Made by a program: the position numbers and the translations under genes. Positions 37,681-45,774 of a stretch of 64,000 nt of DNA are shown here, one piece after another. The stretch lies in NCBI GenBank assembly GCA_963844865.1, contig CAWJPY010000006.1, positions 434,001-498,000 of the forward strand. Direction: 5' to 3'. How positions within the stretch are numbered: the stretch's first letter is position 1; the number at the start of each line of letters is the position of its first letter. This DNA is from CAWJPY01 sp963844865. GTDB taxonomy: Bacteria > Acidobacteriota > Thermoanaerobaculia > Thermoanaerobaculales > Sulfomarinibacteraceae. The notes under the pieces are model-generated. The model ran no database searches. It had not been told where the DNA came from and was given only the letters and a program-made list of their open reading frames with translations.

Positions 37681-38153
37681 CGACCTCCGGCGATCGCATC
37701 CCCGGCGACTGGGACCAACTTCGGGAGCCGGCGGCCGGGGGCGAGGAAGCCGATCCGACCCCCGTCGGCACCGAGGGCCGCGTCGGCCTCGCTCCGTTGA
37801 TCGGCAGCGCCTGGGGAGATCTGGTGTCGGTGCTCGCGGTGTGCACCGCCGCCGTCGCCGCACTGGCCGTCCTCGGCTACGGAGCACCCCTGCCGAGCGT
37901 CCCCTGGGCAGCGGCCGTCTCCGCGCTGTGGTGGATGGCGGCCACGTTCATCCTGGTCGTGGTGCGCCATGGCACGCCCGGCATGCTGATGGCGGGAGTG
38001 GTCTTCTCAGAGCCCGTTCCGAGGCGCCGTCTGGGTTGGCTGGTGGCGGCCGCCCTGGTCACGTGGTGCACCCTCGGCCTGCTCTCGGTGGGGGGCGCCG
38101 ACCGTGCCCTCGTCCGGTGGGCGGCGGGAGTCAGGCTGCGGGCTGTGGGATGA
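37677..38153 (+). CDS. RDD-like small membrane protein
   Basis: 158 residues. A soluble N-terminal 40 residues leads to helices LVSVLAVCTAAVAALAVLG and AAVSALWWMAATFILVVV, the TPGMLMAGVVF turn (as in RDD proteins, TPGK..GL) and a last helix (LGWLVAAALVTWCTLGLL). The conserved Arg/Asp pattern of RDD is only partly present. Function unknown. The start overlaps the TPR protein stop (ATGA), so the two are likely produced together. Confidence 0.65.
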   Translation: MTTSGDRIPGDWDQLREPAAGGEEADPTPVGTEGRVGLAPLIGSAWGDLVSVLAVCTAAVAALAVLGYGAPLPSVPWAAAVSALWWMAATFILVVVRHGTPGMLMAGVVFSEPVPRRRLGWLVAAALVTWCTLGLLSVGGADRALVRWAAGVRLRAVG

Positions 38154-38169
38154 TGCCGTCAGGGCCTGG

Positions 38170-38361
38170 TCACGCCAGTGGTCGCTTGAACACCATGCCG
38201 ATGTGATCGGTGGCTCCCGTCTTGAAGTTGATGGCGGTGATCCCCACCAGCTCCCAGCCGTCGCGGCCGAGCTCGTTCAGCTGGGTGTCGTAGTTGGGGT
38301 CGAGGCGGTAGTTCTCGGAGCGGATGTTGATGATCTTGTACTCCCAGCGCACCATGTCCAT
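38170..38361 (-). CDS. DUF4177 domain small protein
   Basis: 63 residues: MDMVRWEYKIINIRS, then QLNELGRDGWELVGITA and a final GMVFKRPLA. The WEYK...LNxLGxxGWELV pattern defines DUF4177, a small soluble family of unknown function. GGAGG is five bases before the ATG at 38361, while the ATG at 38355 is an alternative. It stands alone on the - strand, converging on the RDD-like gene by 16 bases. Confidence 0.85.
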   Translation of the reverse strand: MDMVRWEYKIINIRSENYRLDPNYDTQLNELGRDGWELVGITAINFKTGATDHIGMVFKRPLA

Positions 38362-38396
38362 GCCGACCTCCCTCCCGGATGTTGCAGAGTGGGCGC

Positions 38397-38402
38397 ATTG
38401 TA
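38397..38402 (-). promoter_or_regulatory. -10 element for DUF4177 gene
   Basis: TACAAT on the - strand, 35 bases upstream of the ATG, leaving about a 29-base leader with a good ribosome site. The -35 region is weak. The rest of 38403-38488 shows nothing further. Confidence 0.5.
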
Positions 38403-38488
38403 CCATTCGGCGGACGCGGCCCACGGCGCCGCCTTCCGGAGTGGCCCCCCCAGGCTCCCCGGTGGCGTCGCGTGTCGGGACCTGACTC

Positions 38489-39286
38489 ATGCGGCGTGAA
38501 CCAACGACCCCCGCTCCCGAGGAGACTCGTCTCAGCGTGGTCATCCCCGCGTTCGACGAGGAGCGGAGGTTGCCGCCGACCCTGGAGCTGATCGGCGCCC
38601 ACCTCGAACGCCACCGCCACTGGCTCCCGGCCGAGATCCTTCTGGTGGACGACGGATCGACGGACGGCACCCCCCGGGTTGCGCGATCCGTCGCTTTTCC
38701 CGCCGGGGTGCGCCTGGAGCTGCTCCGGCACCCGCACAACCTGGGCAAGGGAGCCGCGGTCCGCACCGGCTTCAGCCGCGCCGTCGGCGCCGCCGTGCTG
38801 CTCACGGATGCCGACCTGGCGGCGCCCATCGGCGAGCTGGAGACCCTGGCGGCGGCGGCCGGGGGGCGCACCGTGGTGATCGGCTCCCGAGCCGTGGACC
38901 GGAGCCTGATCGAGACCAGGCAGCCCCTGTATCGTGACGTCATGGGTCGCACCTTCAACCTGGCCGTGCGAGTGCTCGCCCTGCCTGGAGTGGCGGACAC
39001 CCAGTGCGGCTTCAAGCTCTTCCCGGGTCCCCTGGCCAGCGACCTGGCCGTGGTGCAGCGGATCGCAGGGTTCGCCTACGACGTCGAGCTGCTCCTTCTG
39101 TCCCGCCACTGGGGATACCGGGTGCGCGAGGTGGCCGTCCGATGGCGCCACGTGGAGGCGTCACGGGTGCAGGCCATGCGGCACTCACGGCAGATGTTGG
39201 TGGAGCTGCTCGCCCTCGCCGCCCGCCGCATCACCGGACGCCTGCCGGCTCGCCCCCCGAGCCGGAGGACGCCGACGGCACCATGA
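38489..39286 (+). CDS. Family 2 glycosyltransferase (dolichyl/polyprenyl-phosphate glucosyltransferase-like)
   Basis: 265 residues, soluble GT-A enzyme. LSVVIPAFDEERRLPPTLE begins the domain, then LLVDDGSTDGT, NLGKGAAVRTGF, the metal-binding DADLAAP and TQCGFKLFPG, a set seen in dolichyl-phosphate beta-glucosyltransferase and related bacterial enzymes that charge polyprenyl phosphate with a sugar. No membrane helix follows, unlike GtrB types. The basic Pro-rich tail overlaps the xerC start by four bases (ATGA). Acceptor and sugar are unknown. Confidence 0.88.
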   Translation: MRREPTTPAPEETRLSVVIPAFDEERRLPPTLELIGAHLERHRHWLPAEILLVDDGSTDGTPRVARSVAFPAGVRLELLRHPHNLGKGAAVRTGFSRAVGAAVLLTDADLAAPIGELETLAAAAGGRTVVIGSRAVDRSLIETRQPLYRDVMGRTFNLAVRVLALPGVADTQCGFKLFPGPLASDLAVVQRIAGFAYDVELLLLSRHWGYRVREVAVRWRHVEASRVQAMRHSRQMLVELLALAARRITGRLPARPPSRRTPTAP

Positions 39287-40203
39287 ACGAGCCGTCCCAC
39301 GACCCCGCGTGGCTCCTGGAGGAGTTCCTCCAACACCTGGAATGGGAGCGCAACCTGGCACCCCAGACCCTCGCCGCCTACCGCCGCGAGGTACGACGAC
39401 TGATCGCTTTCCTCGTCACAGAGCTCGCCGTCGCCACCCCCGCCGGTGTGGAGCCGACAGCGATCCGCGCCTACCTCGCGCACCTTCACGGACACCACCT
39501 CGCCCCACGGTCCATCGAGCGCGCCCTGGCCGCCGTCCGCACCTACTTCGGATTCCTCGTCTCGGAGCGGGTGCTGGCGGGCAACCCTGCAGCGGTGGTT
39601 CCCCAGGTGCGCGCACCGCGACGGAGCCCGGAGGTGGTGGACCGGTACGCCGTGGAGGAGCTCCTCGAGAGCTGCCCCGACACCCCGGTGGGTCGACGCG
39701 ACCGGGCCGCACTGGAGCTGCTCTATGCCGCCGGGCTGAGGGTCGGCGAGCTGGTGGGGCTGGACCTGGTGGACGTCCACCTCTCGGAGCGACTGCTCAG
39801 GGTCCGGGGGAAGGGCCGGCGGGAACGGGTGGTCCCCTTCGGGCGGCAGGCCGCCGCAGCGCTCTCCGCGTACCTGAGTGAACGTCCCCGGTGGCGTCGC
39901 GCCGGCGGCTCGGCCTCCGAGCCCCTGTTCGTCAACCAGCGCGGCACGAGACTGTCCGACCGTTCGGTGCGCCGCGTGGTGGACGCCGCAGTGAGTCGCA
40001 CCGCCACGCTTCACCGCCTCCACCCCCACGCCCTGCGCCACGCGTTCGCCACCCACCTGTTGGAGGCCGGCATGGACCTGCGCGCCATCCAGGAGCTCTT
40101 GGGCCACAGCTCCCTGGCCACGACCCAGGTGTACACCAACGTCGACCTCGCCCACCTCATGGCCGTGTACCGCTCTACCCATCCACGGGCAAAGTCAGAG
40201 TGA
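39283..40203 (+). CDS. xerC: Tyrosine recombinase XerC
   Basis: Site-specific recombinase that resolves chromosome dimers at dif. 306 residues. The N-terminal SAM-like domain has FLQHLEWERNLAPQTLAAY. The catalytic domain has AAGLRVGELVGL (Arg about 152), the RGKGRRERVVPF lysine hairpin, HPHALRHAFATHLL, LGHSSLATTQVYTNVD with the nucleophilic Tyr about residue 284, and HPRAK at the end. All expected catalytic residues are present. ATG at 39283 overlaps the upstream glycosyltransferase stop. No dif site was recognised in the window. Confidence 0.92.
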   Translation: MNEPSHDPAWLLEEFLQHLEWERNLAPQTLAAYRREVRRLIAFLVTELAVATPAGVEPTAIRAYLAHLHGHHLAPRSIERALAAVRTYFGFLVSERVLAGNPAAVVPQVRAPRRSPEVVDRYAVEELLESCPDTPVGRRDRAALELLYAAGLRVGELVGLDLVDVHLSERLLRVRGKGRRERVVPFGRQAAAALSAYLSERPRWRRAGGSASEPLFVNQRGTRLSDRSVRRVVDAAVSRTATLHRLHPHALRHAFATHLLEAGMDLRAIQELLGHSSLATTQVYTNVDLAHLMAVYRSTHPRAKSE

Positions 40204-41538
40204 GGCCGCGGAGGGGACGGGGAGAGCCTCCGCCCAACCCTTGATGGCGTCAACCGCCAGGACGGCGTGCCGGCGGCGGCGCTCCCGGCGGCCGGCCACG
40301 GCCCGGACCTGGGCCGGCAGGGCCATCAAGCCCCAGCTGACGTTGGCAGGTTGGAAGTCCGCGGGAGAACGCTCGCTGAGGTGCCGGATCAGCGCTCCAT
40401 GCGCGGTCTCCGGCGGCGGCGGCTCCCCGTTCCCACCCGCCAGCTCGGCGAGGAGCGTCCGGGCCGCCACGATTCCGGTGGCGGCGGACTCCACGTACCC
40501 CTCGACACCCGTGATCTGCCCCGCCAGCCGCAGCTCGGGCCGGCCTCTGAGACGCAGCACGGGGTCCAGGTGGCGGGGCGCATTGATGAAGGTGTTGCGG
40601 TGGATCATCCCGTAGCGGACGAACCGTGCACGCTCCAGGCCCGGTAGCGTCCGGAACACCCGCTCCTGCTCGCCTCTCCGGAGCTTGGTCTGAAAGCCCA
40701 CCATGTTCCAGTGATCGGCCGCCAGGTCGTCCTGCCGGAGCTGGACCACGGCCCAGGGCCTGCGACCGGTCTCCGGATCGGTGAGCCCCACCGGTTTCAT
40801 GGGTCCGAAGCGAAGGGTCTCGAGACCGCGCTCGGCCATGACCTCGATGGGCAGGCACCCCTCGAAATAGTGGATATCCGAGCTCTCGAAGTCGGCGAAG
40901 GGCACCGCCTCGGCGTGGACCAGCTCGCCGACGAACCGCTCGTAGCGATCTCGGTCCAGGGGGACGTTGAGATAGTCATCGCCCGATCCCTTGCCGTAGC
41001 GCGAGCCTCGAAACAGGCGCCCCATGTCCAGGGAGTCCGCGACCACGATGGGCGCCACCGCGTCGAAGAACGAGAGAGAGCTCTCCCCGAGGAGTTCCTG
41101 CAGGGCGTCGGCGAGGGCGGGCGCGGTCAATGGTCCCGTGGCGAGAATGGCGGGACCGTCGGGCAGGGCCCTCACCTCTCGACGTTCCACCGTGACGAGG
41201 GGGTGACCCGCGACCGCGGCGGTCACCGCGGCGGCGAAGCGGGTCCGATCCACCGCCAGCGCTCCTCCCGCAGGAACCGCCGCGGCCCTGGCCGAACGGA
41301 TGATCACCGAGTCCAAGGCCTCCATCTCACGCTTCAGCACCCCGACCGCGTTGGTGTCTGCGTCCCCACGCAGGGAGTTGGAGCACACCAGCTCGGCGAG
41401 GTCGCCGCCCCGGTGCACCGGCGTCTGTCGGTCCGGCCTCATCTCCACGAGCGTCACGGCAACGCCGGCCCGTGCGAGCTGCCACGCCGCCTCGCTGCCC
41501 GCCAAGCCTCCCCCAATCACCAGGATCGGCCGTCTCAT
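40195..41538 (-). CDS. trmFO: TrmFO, folate-dependent tRNA m5U54 methyltransferase
   Basis: FAD enzyme that methylates U54 of tRNA using methylene-tetrahydrofolate. 447 residues. The FAD-binding start is ILVIGGGLAGSEAAWQLA, followed by LVEMRPDRQTPVH, LVCSNSLRGD and DYLNVPLDRDRYERF, with GMIHRNTFINAP and GQITGVEGYVESAATG later. The order matches TrmFO rather than the related MnmG, which is also in this window. It overlaps dprA upstream (ATGA) and the end of xerC by nine bases. Confidence 0.96.
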   Translation of the reverse strand: MRRPILVIGGGLAGSEAAWQLARAGVAVTLVEMRPDRQTPVHRGGDLAELVCSNSLRGDADTNAVGVLKREMEALDSVIIRSARAAAVPAGGALAVDRTRFAAAVTAAVAGHPLVTVERREVRALPDGPAILATGPLTAPALADALQELLGESSLSFFDAVAPIVVADSLDMGRLFRGSRYGKGSGDDYLNVPLDRDRYERFVGELVHAEAVPFADFESSDIHYFEGCLPIEVMAERGLETLRFGPMKPVGLTDPETGRRPWAVVQLRQDDLAADHWNMVGFQTKLRRGEQERVFRTLPGLERARFVRYGMIHRNTFINAPRHLDPVLRLRGRPELRLAGQITGVEGYVESAATGIVAARTLLAELAGGNGEPPPPETAHGALIRHLSERSPADFQPANVSWGLMALPAQVRAVAGRRERRRRHAVLAVDAIKGWAEALPVPSAASL

Positions 41539-42632
41539 TCAGACCCTCCGTCGGCGCGGCGCGGTATCGCGGCACGACGACGGGAGTACCTCCCGTCCGG
41601 GGACCGCGCCACCACTCCCGCCACCTCCAGCTCGAGCAGCAGGGCTAACACGTCGCCCACGCTCACGCCCGCCCGCGCCGCGAGCTCGTCCACCGTCACG
41701 GACTCCCCGAGCGCCAGGTGCCGCTCCACGGTCGACGTCGTGTCTGGCGCCGGACCGACCGCGATCTTCGCATCCACGTCCAACAGGTCGAGGACGTCGG
41801 CGGGGACCAGCAGGGGTCGGGCGCCCACCCGCAGCAGGGCGTTGGGTCCCACCGAGAGCTCGGAAAAGATAGACCCCGGGACCGCGAACACCTCACGACC
41901 CTCGTCCACGGCCAGTCGGGCCGTCACCAGGGCGCCGGACCGGGCCGCGGCCTCCACCACCACCACCGCATCGGCCAGGCCGGCCAGGATCCGGTTCCGT
42001 TCCGGAAAGTGGTGGCGTCGCGGAGGCGTCCCCGGGGGGTACTCGGTGAGCAACGCACCCCGCCCGGCGATCTCCTCCGCCAGCGATCCGTGCTCAGGGG
42101 GGTAGACGCGGTCCGGTCCGGTTCCCCACACCGCCCAGGTGATCCCTGCCGCCATTTCGAGTGCACCGCGGTGGGCGGCGCCATCGACGCCCCGCGCCAT
42201 TCCCGAGAGCACCACCACGCCGGCCCGGGCCAGCTCCTCGCCCAGCATCGTCGCCACCTGGCGGCCGTAGGCCGTCGGCCGGCGCGAGCCGACCACGGCC
42301 ACCCGCGGTGCCGGCGCGAGCTCGCCCCGCACGAACAGACCCAGGGGTGGGTCGCTGACGTCGCCGAGCAGCGATGGGTACTCGGAATCCTCGGGTGTCA
42401 GCCACCGCCAGCCGGCAGCGATCACCCGCTCGAGGACCTCCGGGACGCGCTCGGCGAGAGCCTGCCGCGCCGCAGTCAGCAGCGCTGTGGCCGCTCCCGC
42501 GGACGCCAACCGGGCCAGAGGCGAACCGTCTCCTGGAGCGGCCGCCAGGAGCCGGCGACACCGCCCACCACCTCCCGTCAGAAGCAGCGCCAGGCGCTCT
42601 GAAGCGGCGTGCACATCGCTCATGGGTCCCAT
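41535..42632 (-). CDS. dprA: DNA processing protein DprA (Smf)
   Basis: Loads RecA on incoming single-stranded DNA in natural transformation. About 365 residues from the ATG at 42632; the ATG at 42623 is equally possible and no clear ribosome site decides. The Rossmann-like domain shows RVAVVGSRRPTAYGRQVA, SGMARGVDGAAHRGAL, GRGALLTEYPPGTPPRRHHFPERNRILAGL-type region, and GSIFSELSVGPNALLR. A C-terminal winged-helix-like domain (VTVDELAARAGVSVGDVLALL) is present. It overlaps trmFO by four bases. Confidence 0.95.
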   Translation of the reverse strand: MGPMSDVHAASERLALLLTGGGGRCRRLLAAAPGDGSPLARLASAGAATALLTAARQALAERVPEVLERVIAAGWRWLTPEDSEYPSLLGDVSDPPLGLFVRGELAPAPRVAVVGSRRPTAYGRQVATMLGEELARAGVVVLSGMARGVDGAAHRGALEMAAGITWAVWGTGPDRVYPPEHGSLAEEIAGRGALLTEYPPGTPPRRHHFPERNRILAGLADAVVVVEAAARSGALVTARLAVDEGREVFAVPGSIFSELSVGPNALLRVGARPLLVPADVLDLLDVDAKIAVGPAPDTTSTVERHLALGESVTVDELAARAGVSVGDVLALLLELEVAGVVARSPDGRYSRRRAAIPRRADGGSE

Positions 42633-42666
42633 GGTAGCCAGTCCGGTGGTGTGACGGGAGGCACTG

Positions 42667-42672
42667 TATACT
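42667..42672. promoter_or_regulatory. Divergent -10 elements, dprA / MBL-fold gene
   Basis: TATACT on + at 42667-42672 ends seven bases before the ATG of the MBL-fold gene, fitting a leaderless mRNA. On the - strand the overlapping TATACA could serve dprA with a leader of about 27 bases. No strong -35 was seen. Confidence 0.4.
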
Positions 42673-42679
42673 TCCATCA

Positions 42680-43458
42680 ATGGAGTTCAGGGTCCTGGGC
42701 AGCTTCGGGGGCGACAGCCCCGAGTGTCGCATGACGTCGTTTCTCATCGACGGCGCGGTCGCCATCGACGCCGGGGCCATCACCCGCGCCCTCACCATCC
42801 CCGAGCAGCGGGCCATCCGCCACGTGGTGATCACCCACACCCACATGGATCACACGGCGTCCCTCCCTTTTCTCATCGAGAACATCTTCGGCGCCAACGA
42901 GGAACCGGTGTCCATCTACTGCACCGAGAAGGTGCTGGCCGGGGTGCGCCGGCATCTCTTCAACAACGACACCTGGCCGGACTTCTCGCGCATCCCCAAT
43001 CGCCTCTACCCGTCCCTGCGCTTCGAGTCCATCGACCCCGAGTCTCCGTTCGTCATCACCGGCCTGGCGGGGGGGATCTGGAGATCACCGCCATTCCGGT
43101 GCATCACGTGGTGCCCACCACCGGCCTCTTGCTGCGCCAGGCCGACCGGAGCACCGTGTTCACCTCCGACACCGGCCCCACCCGTCGCATCTGGGAGGTA
43201 GCCAACTCCGCCCCCGACCTGACGGCGGTCATCACCGAGTGCTCCTTCCCCAACCGCCTCCAAGACGTGGCGGACGTCAGTCTCCACCTCACCCCCCAGA
43301 GCCTGGCGTCAGAGCTCGCCAAGCTCACCCGGCGGGTGCCGATCCATCTCTACCACTTCAAGCCGCCCTACGTCGACGAGCTGCGGGCGGAGCTCGAGGT
43401 GACCGATCTCCCCCACCCGGTCGCCGAGCTCCGACAGGACGAGACGTATCACCTGTAA
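42680..43458 (+). CDS. Metallo-beta-lactamase-fold hydrolase, class II cAMP phosphodiesterase-like (one frameshift)
   Basis: Begins MEFRVLGSFGGDSPECRMTS with AIDAGA and the metal-binding HTHMDHTASLPFLIE motif, then NNDTWPDFSRIPN. The frame breaks in the seven-G run 43069-43075. The other frame continues LEITAIPVHHVVPTTGLLL, FTSDTGPTRRIW, ITECSFPN and YHFKPPYVDEL. Adding one G (eight) restores about 259 residues. HTHMDH, His and Asp of SDTGPT and the final His of YHFKP match the two-metal site. Layout is that of class II cyclic-nucleotide phosphodiesterases and related RNase Z-like proteins; substrate unproven. Confidence 0.85.
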
Positions 43459-43466
43459 GCGAGTGC

Positions 43467-44429
43467 TCATCCCAGGGCAACGAGGTCGGAGCGGAGGTCG
43501 AAGGCGAGACGCTGCCTGAGCCCGGGTGTGAGCGGATCCAGGCCCGGTCGGAGAATCCCTCGGAAGCAGAGCACGTCCCCATCGGACCTCATGGCCAGGG
43601 TGCGGAGGGGGTGGTCTCCCTCCCACGAGAAGAGCTGCCAACCTGTGGGTTCTTCGCTGGCGACGAACACCAGCTCCGTGCCGCCCTCGGTCTCGGCCAC
43701 CAACCGATCCGCCTGTTGGGTGACCTTGCGGATGCCCGGTCGGGCGCCCAGCACCTCCGCCGGCTCCCGCCAGCGCTCGTTCCCAACCAGCTCCAGGGGA
43801 CGCCGCACCTCGACCTCCGCTCCAGCCCTGTCTCGGGGGGCGAAGGGCAGGTCGGACAGCACCTCGGCGTCGACGCGGAGCGTCTTCGCGAGCACTCCCC
43901 TGACCACCGGCGCGGTCGCCGGCAGCCTGAGGGCGGAGAACAGGTCCTCGATCTCCAGGATGCCCTCCCGCACCAGGTAGCGCTCGCCGTCGCCGAACCA
44001 CACGAGATCGAACTTGACGCCATCGGCCACGGCCGTCCGCCCGGTGGTGAGAAACGGACGCTCCTCCCCCACCGCCTCACGCCGCACGGCGCCGTCGGCG
44101 AACCGGTACGAGCCATCCGGCCCGGCTGCCTCGGTCGCGGAGGCCACCACCGGGAGGGCGGGCGCGACCACCCGACCCCCTGCCTGCAGGAACGGCCACG
44201 GTCCCCCGAAGGCAGCTCCCCGGCCCATGGTGCCCCGGAACAGCTCGCCGAGGAACCGAGCACACTCCGCGGTCCCGGAGAACCACCGAGACTCCACCAC
44301 CGAGGCGACGTCACGGGACGGGGCCGTGGCTTCGCGCCTGAGTGCGCAGCACCGCACCACCGCCGCCGCCTTCTCCGCGGCAGGGAGATCAGGTGGAATG
44401 TCCAGGAGCCGGAGCAGATCGACGATCAT
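43467..44429 (-). CDS. Hypothetical protein, 320 residues
   Basis: Not recognised. GGAGG four bases before the ATG at 44429 fixes the start (MIVDLLRLLDIPPDLPAAEK). No signal peptide or membrane helix is evident. The centre is moderately hydrophobic and Arg/Glu-rich: VEVRRPLELVGNERWRE, TELVFVASEEPTGWQLFSW, and it ends in FDLRSDLVALG. It converges with the MBL-fold gene (eight bases between stops) and lies 13 bases after echA on the same strand. A single-base-frame gene with good codon use, so real, but its role is unknown. Confidence 0.75.
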   Translation of the reverse strand: MIVDLLRLLDIPPDLPAAEKAAAVVRCCALRREATAPSRDVASVVESRWFSGTAECARFLGELFRGTMGRGAAFGGPWPFLQAGGRVVAPALPVVASATEAAGPDGSYRFADGAVRREAVGEERPFLTTGRTAVADGVKFDLVWFGDGERYLVREGILEIEDLFSALRLPATAPVVRGVLAKTLRVDAEVLSDLPFAPRDRAGAEVEVRRPLELVGNERWREPAEVLGARPGIRKVTQQADRLVAETEGGTELVFVASEEPTGWQLFSWEGDHPLRTLAMRSDGDVLCFRGILRPGLDPLTPGLRQRLAFDLRSDLVALG

Positions 44430-44442
44430 CCCACCTCCGTCA

Positions 44443-45201
44443 TCAGGAGAGCGAGCGCGCGACCTCGTCCACCCGCTGCCGGGTCTCCTCCTCGAACCAA
44501 CACTCCAGGAACAGCTGCTCCGCGTCCGCGTCGTGCTGCTCCATGACCCTCCAGGTGTCGCCGTAGAGAAACCGCTTGGTCGTGGCATAGGCGTGGAGGG
44601 GCTTGGAGGCCAGCTTGGCGAGCTCCCGGCCGGCCACGGACACGACCTCGTCGGAGCTGGCCACCCTGTGCACGAGACCCACGTCCCGGGCCCGTTCGGC
44701 TGCGAACCCGTCACCGCGGAGCACCAGCTCCTCCACCGCGCTCGGATCGAGGCGAGATCTGAGCATGAGCAGGGACCCGGCCGGCACCGGCACGCCGAGG
44801 TTGAGCTCGGCGAGGCCGAGACGCGACGGCCCGGTGGCCATCACCCTGAGGTCGCAGGTCAGGGCGAGCAGGCAACCGCCGGCGACCGCGTGCCCACCGA
44901 TGGCTGCGGCCGTGGGCGCCGGATAGGAGAAGAGGTCCAGAACAAGGCTGTCGAACAGCCGCAGGGTGCCTGCCACCTGCTCCCGCTCGGCACGCGCCAA
45001 CGCCTTGAGGTCCCAGCCGGGGCTGAACAGCGTGGGGTGGGCGGAGGTGAGCACCACGGGCGGGGCACCCGCCTCGCGCAGCGTCGCGAGCCGCGCCCGC
45101 AACGCCTCCATGAGGGGGACGTTCAGGGCGTTCGGACCATGGTCCATCCTCAGGTAGTGGATCCCCCGTTCCTCTTCGTGCCGAAGGGCCGCCTCAGCCA
45201 T
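44443..45201 (-). CDS. Enoyl-CoA hydratase/isomerase family protein
   Basis: 252 residues, crotonase fold. IHYLRMDHGPNALNVPLMEA, VVLTSAHPTLFSPGWDLKAL (first oxyanion-hole region), AAIGGHAVAGGCLLALTCDLRV (second) and GLAELNLGVPVP are present. The usual catalytic Glu of hydratases is not obvious, so it could be an isomerase or a hydrolase. ATG at 45201 is preceded by GGAGG and overlaps the end of pdxT by eight bases. Chemistry and substrate are not determined. Confidence 0.85.
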   Translation of the reverse strand: MAEAALRHEEERGIHYLRMDHGPNALNVPLMEALRARLATLREAGAPPVVLTSAHPTLFSPGWDLKALARAEREQVAGTLRLFDSLVLDLFSYPAPTAAAIGGHAVAGGCLLALTCDLRVMATGPSRLGLAELNLGVPVPAGSLLMLRSRLDPSAVEELVLRGDGFAAERARDVGLVHRVASSDEVVSVAGRELAKLASKPLHAYATTKRFLYGDTWRVMEQHDADAEQLFLECWFEEETRQRVDEVARSLS

Positions 45202-45774
45202 CCACCACCTCCACGAGATCGAGAAACAAACGGTGTACCCGGCAGTCCCCGCCGAGCTCCGGGTGATAGGTGGCGGCCACGATGCGCTCCTGGCGCAGCA
45301 GCACCGGATCGTCCCCATGTCGACCCATGACCTCGACCCCATCTCCGACCCGCGCCACCCGCGGAGCGCGGATGAACACGCCATCGACCCGCGAAGGATC
45401 GCCGAGGTCCTCGGACAGCTCCACGGTGGCGACCTCGGAGCGGACCTGGCGGCCGTACGCGTTCCGCACCACGTCCACATCCAACGCCCCGAGGCTCGGC
45501 TGCTCGGGGGTCACGCCCCTGGCCAGGAGGATGAGTCCCGCGCAGGTGGCGAGGACGGGAACGCCGGCCGCGACGCGGTCGGCGATGCGGCGATCCAGGC
45601 CCTCGGGCTCCATCAGGCGGAGCATGGCGGTGGACTCCCCCCCGGGATCACGAGGCCCTGCACACCGTCCAGCTCGCGGGCGGTGCGCACCGCCACCGCG
45701 TCCCCTCCACAGCGCGCGAAGGCCCTCAGGTGCGCCTCCCAGTCACCCTGCAACGCCAGGACGCCGATGCGCAT
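45194..45774 (-). CDS. pdxT: Pyridoxal 5'-phosphate synthase glutaminase PdxT (one frameshift)
   Basis: Glutaminase that feeds ammonia to PdxS for vitamin B6 synthesis. It starts MRIGVLALQGDWEAHLRAF, then VQGLVIPGG. The frame breaks at a run of seven C (45638-45644). The other frame continues STAMLRLM, PVLATCAGLILLARG with the nucleophilic Cys, RNAYGRQVRS and AATYHPELGGD with the catalytic His and Glu. One extra G on the coding strand restores about 193 residues with PGGES. The start overlaps the pdxS stop by one base, so the pair is coupled. Confidence 0.92.

Noticed and set aside
32623..37887. A 1754-codon open frame on the - strand opposite ntrY and the TPR gene
   Set aside because: Arises from high GC; composition is low-complexity Gly/Arg/His with no motifs, while the + strand genes have clear domains.
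39283..40203. Phage or integron integrase
   Set aside because: Length, motifs and context match housekeeping XerC; no attachment sites or cargo genes nearby.
43069..43075. Programmed frameshifting or phase variation at the seven-G run of the MBL-fold gene
   Set aside because: The same G8 to G7 pattern occurs in pdxT and other core genes are broken too, so sequence error is simpler; kept only as an alternative.
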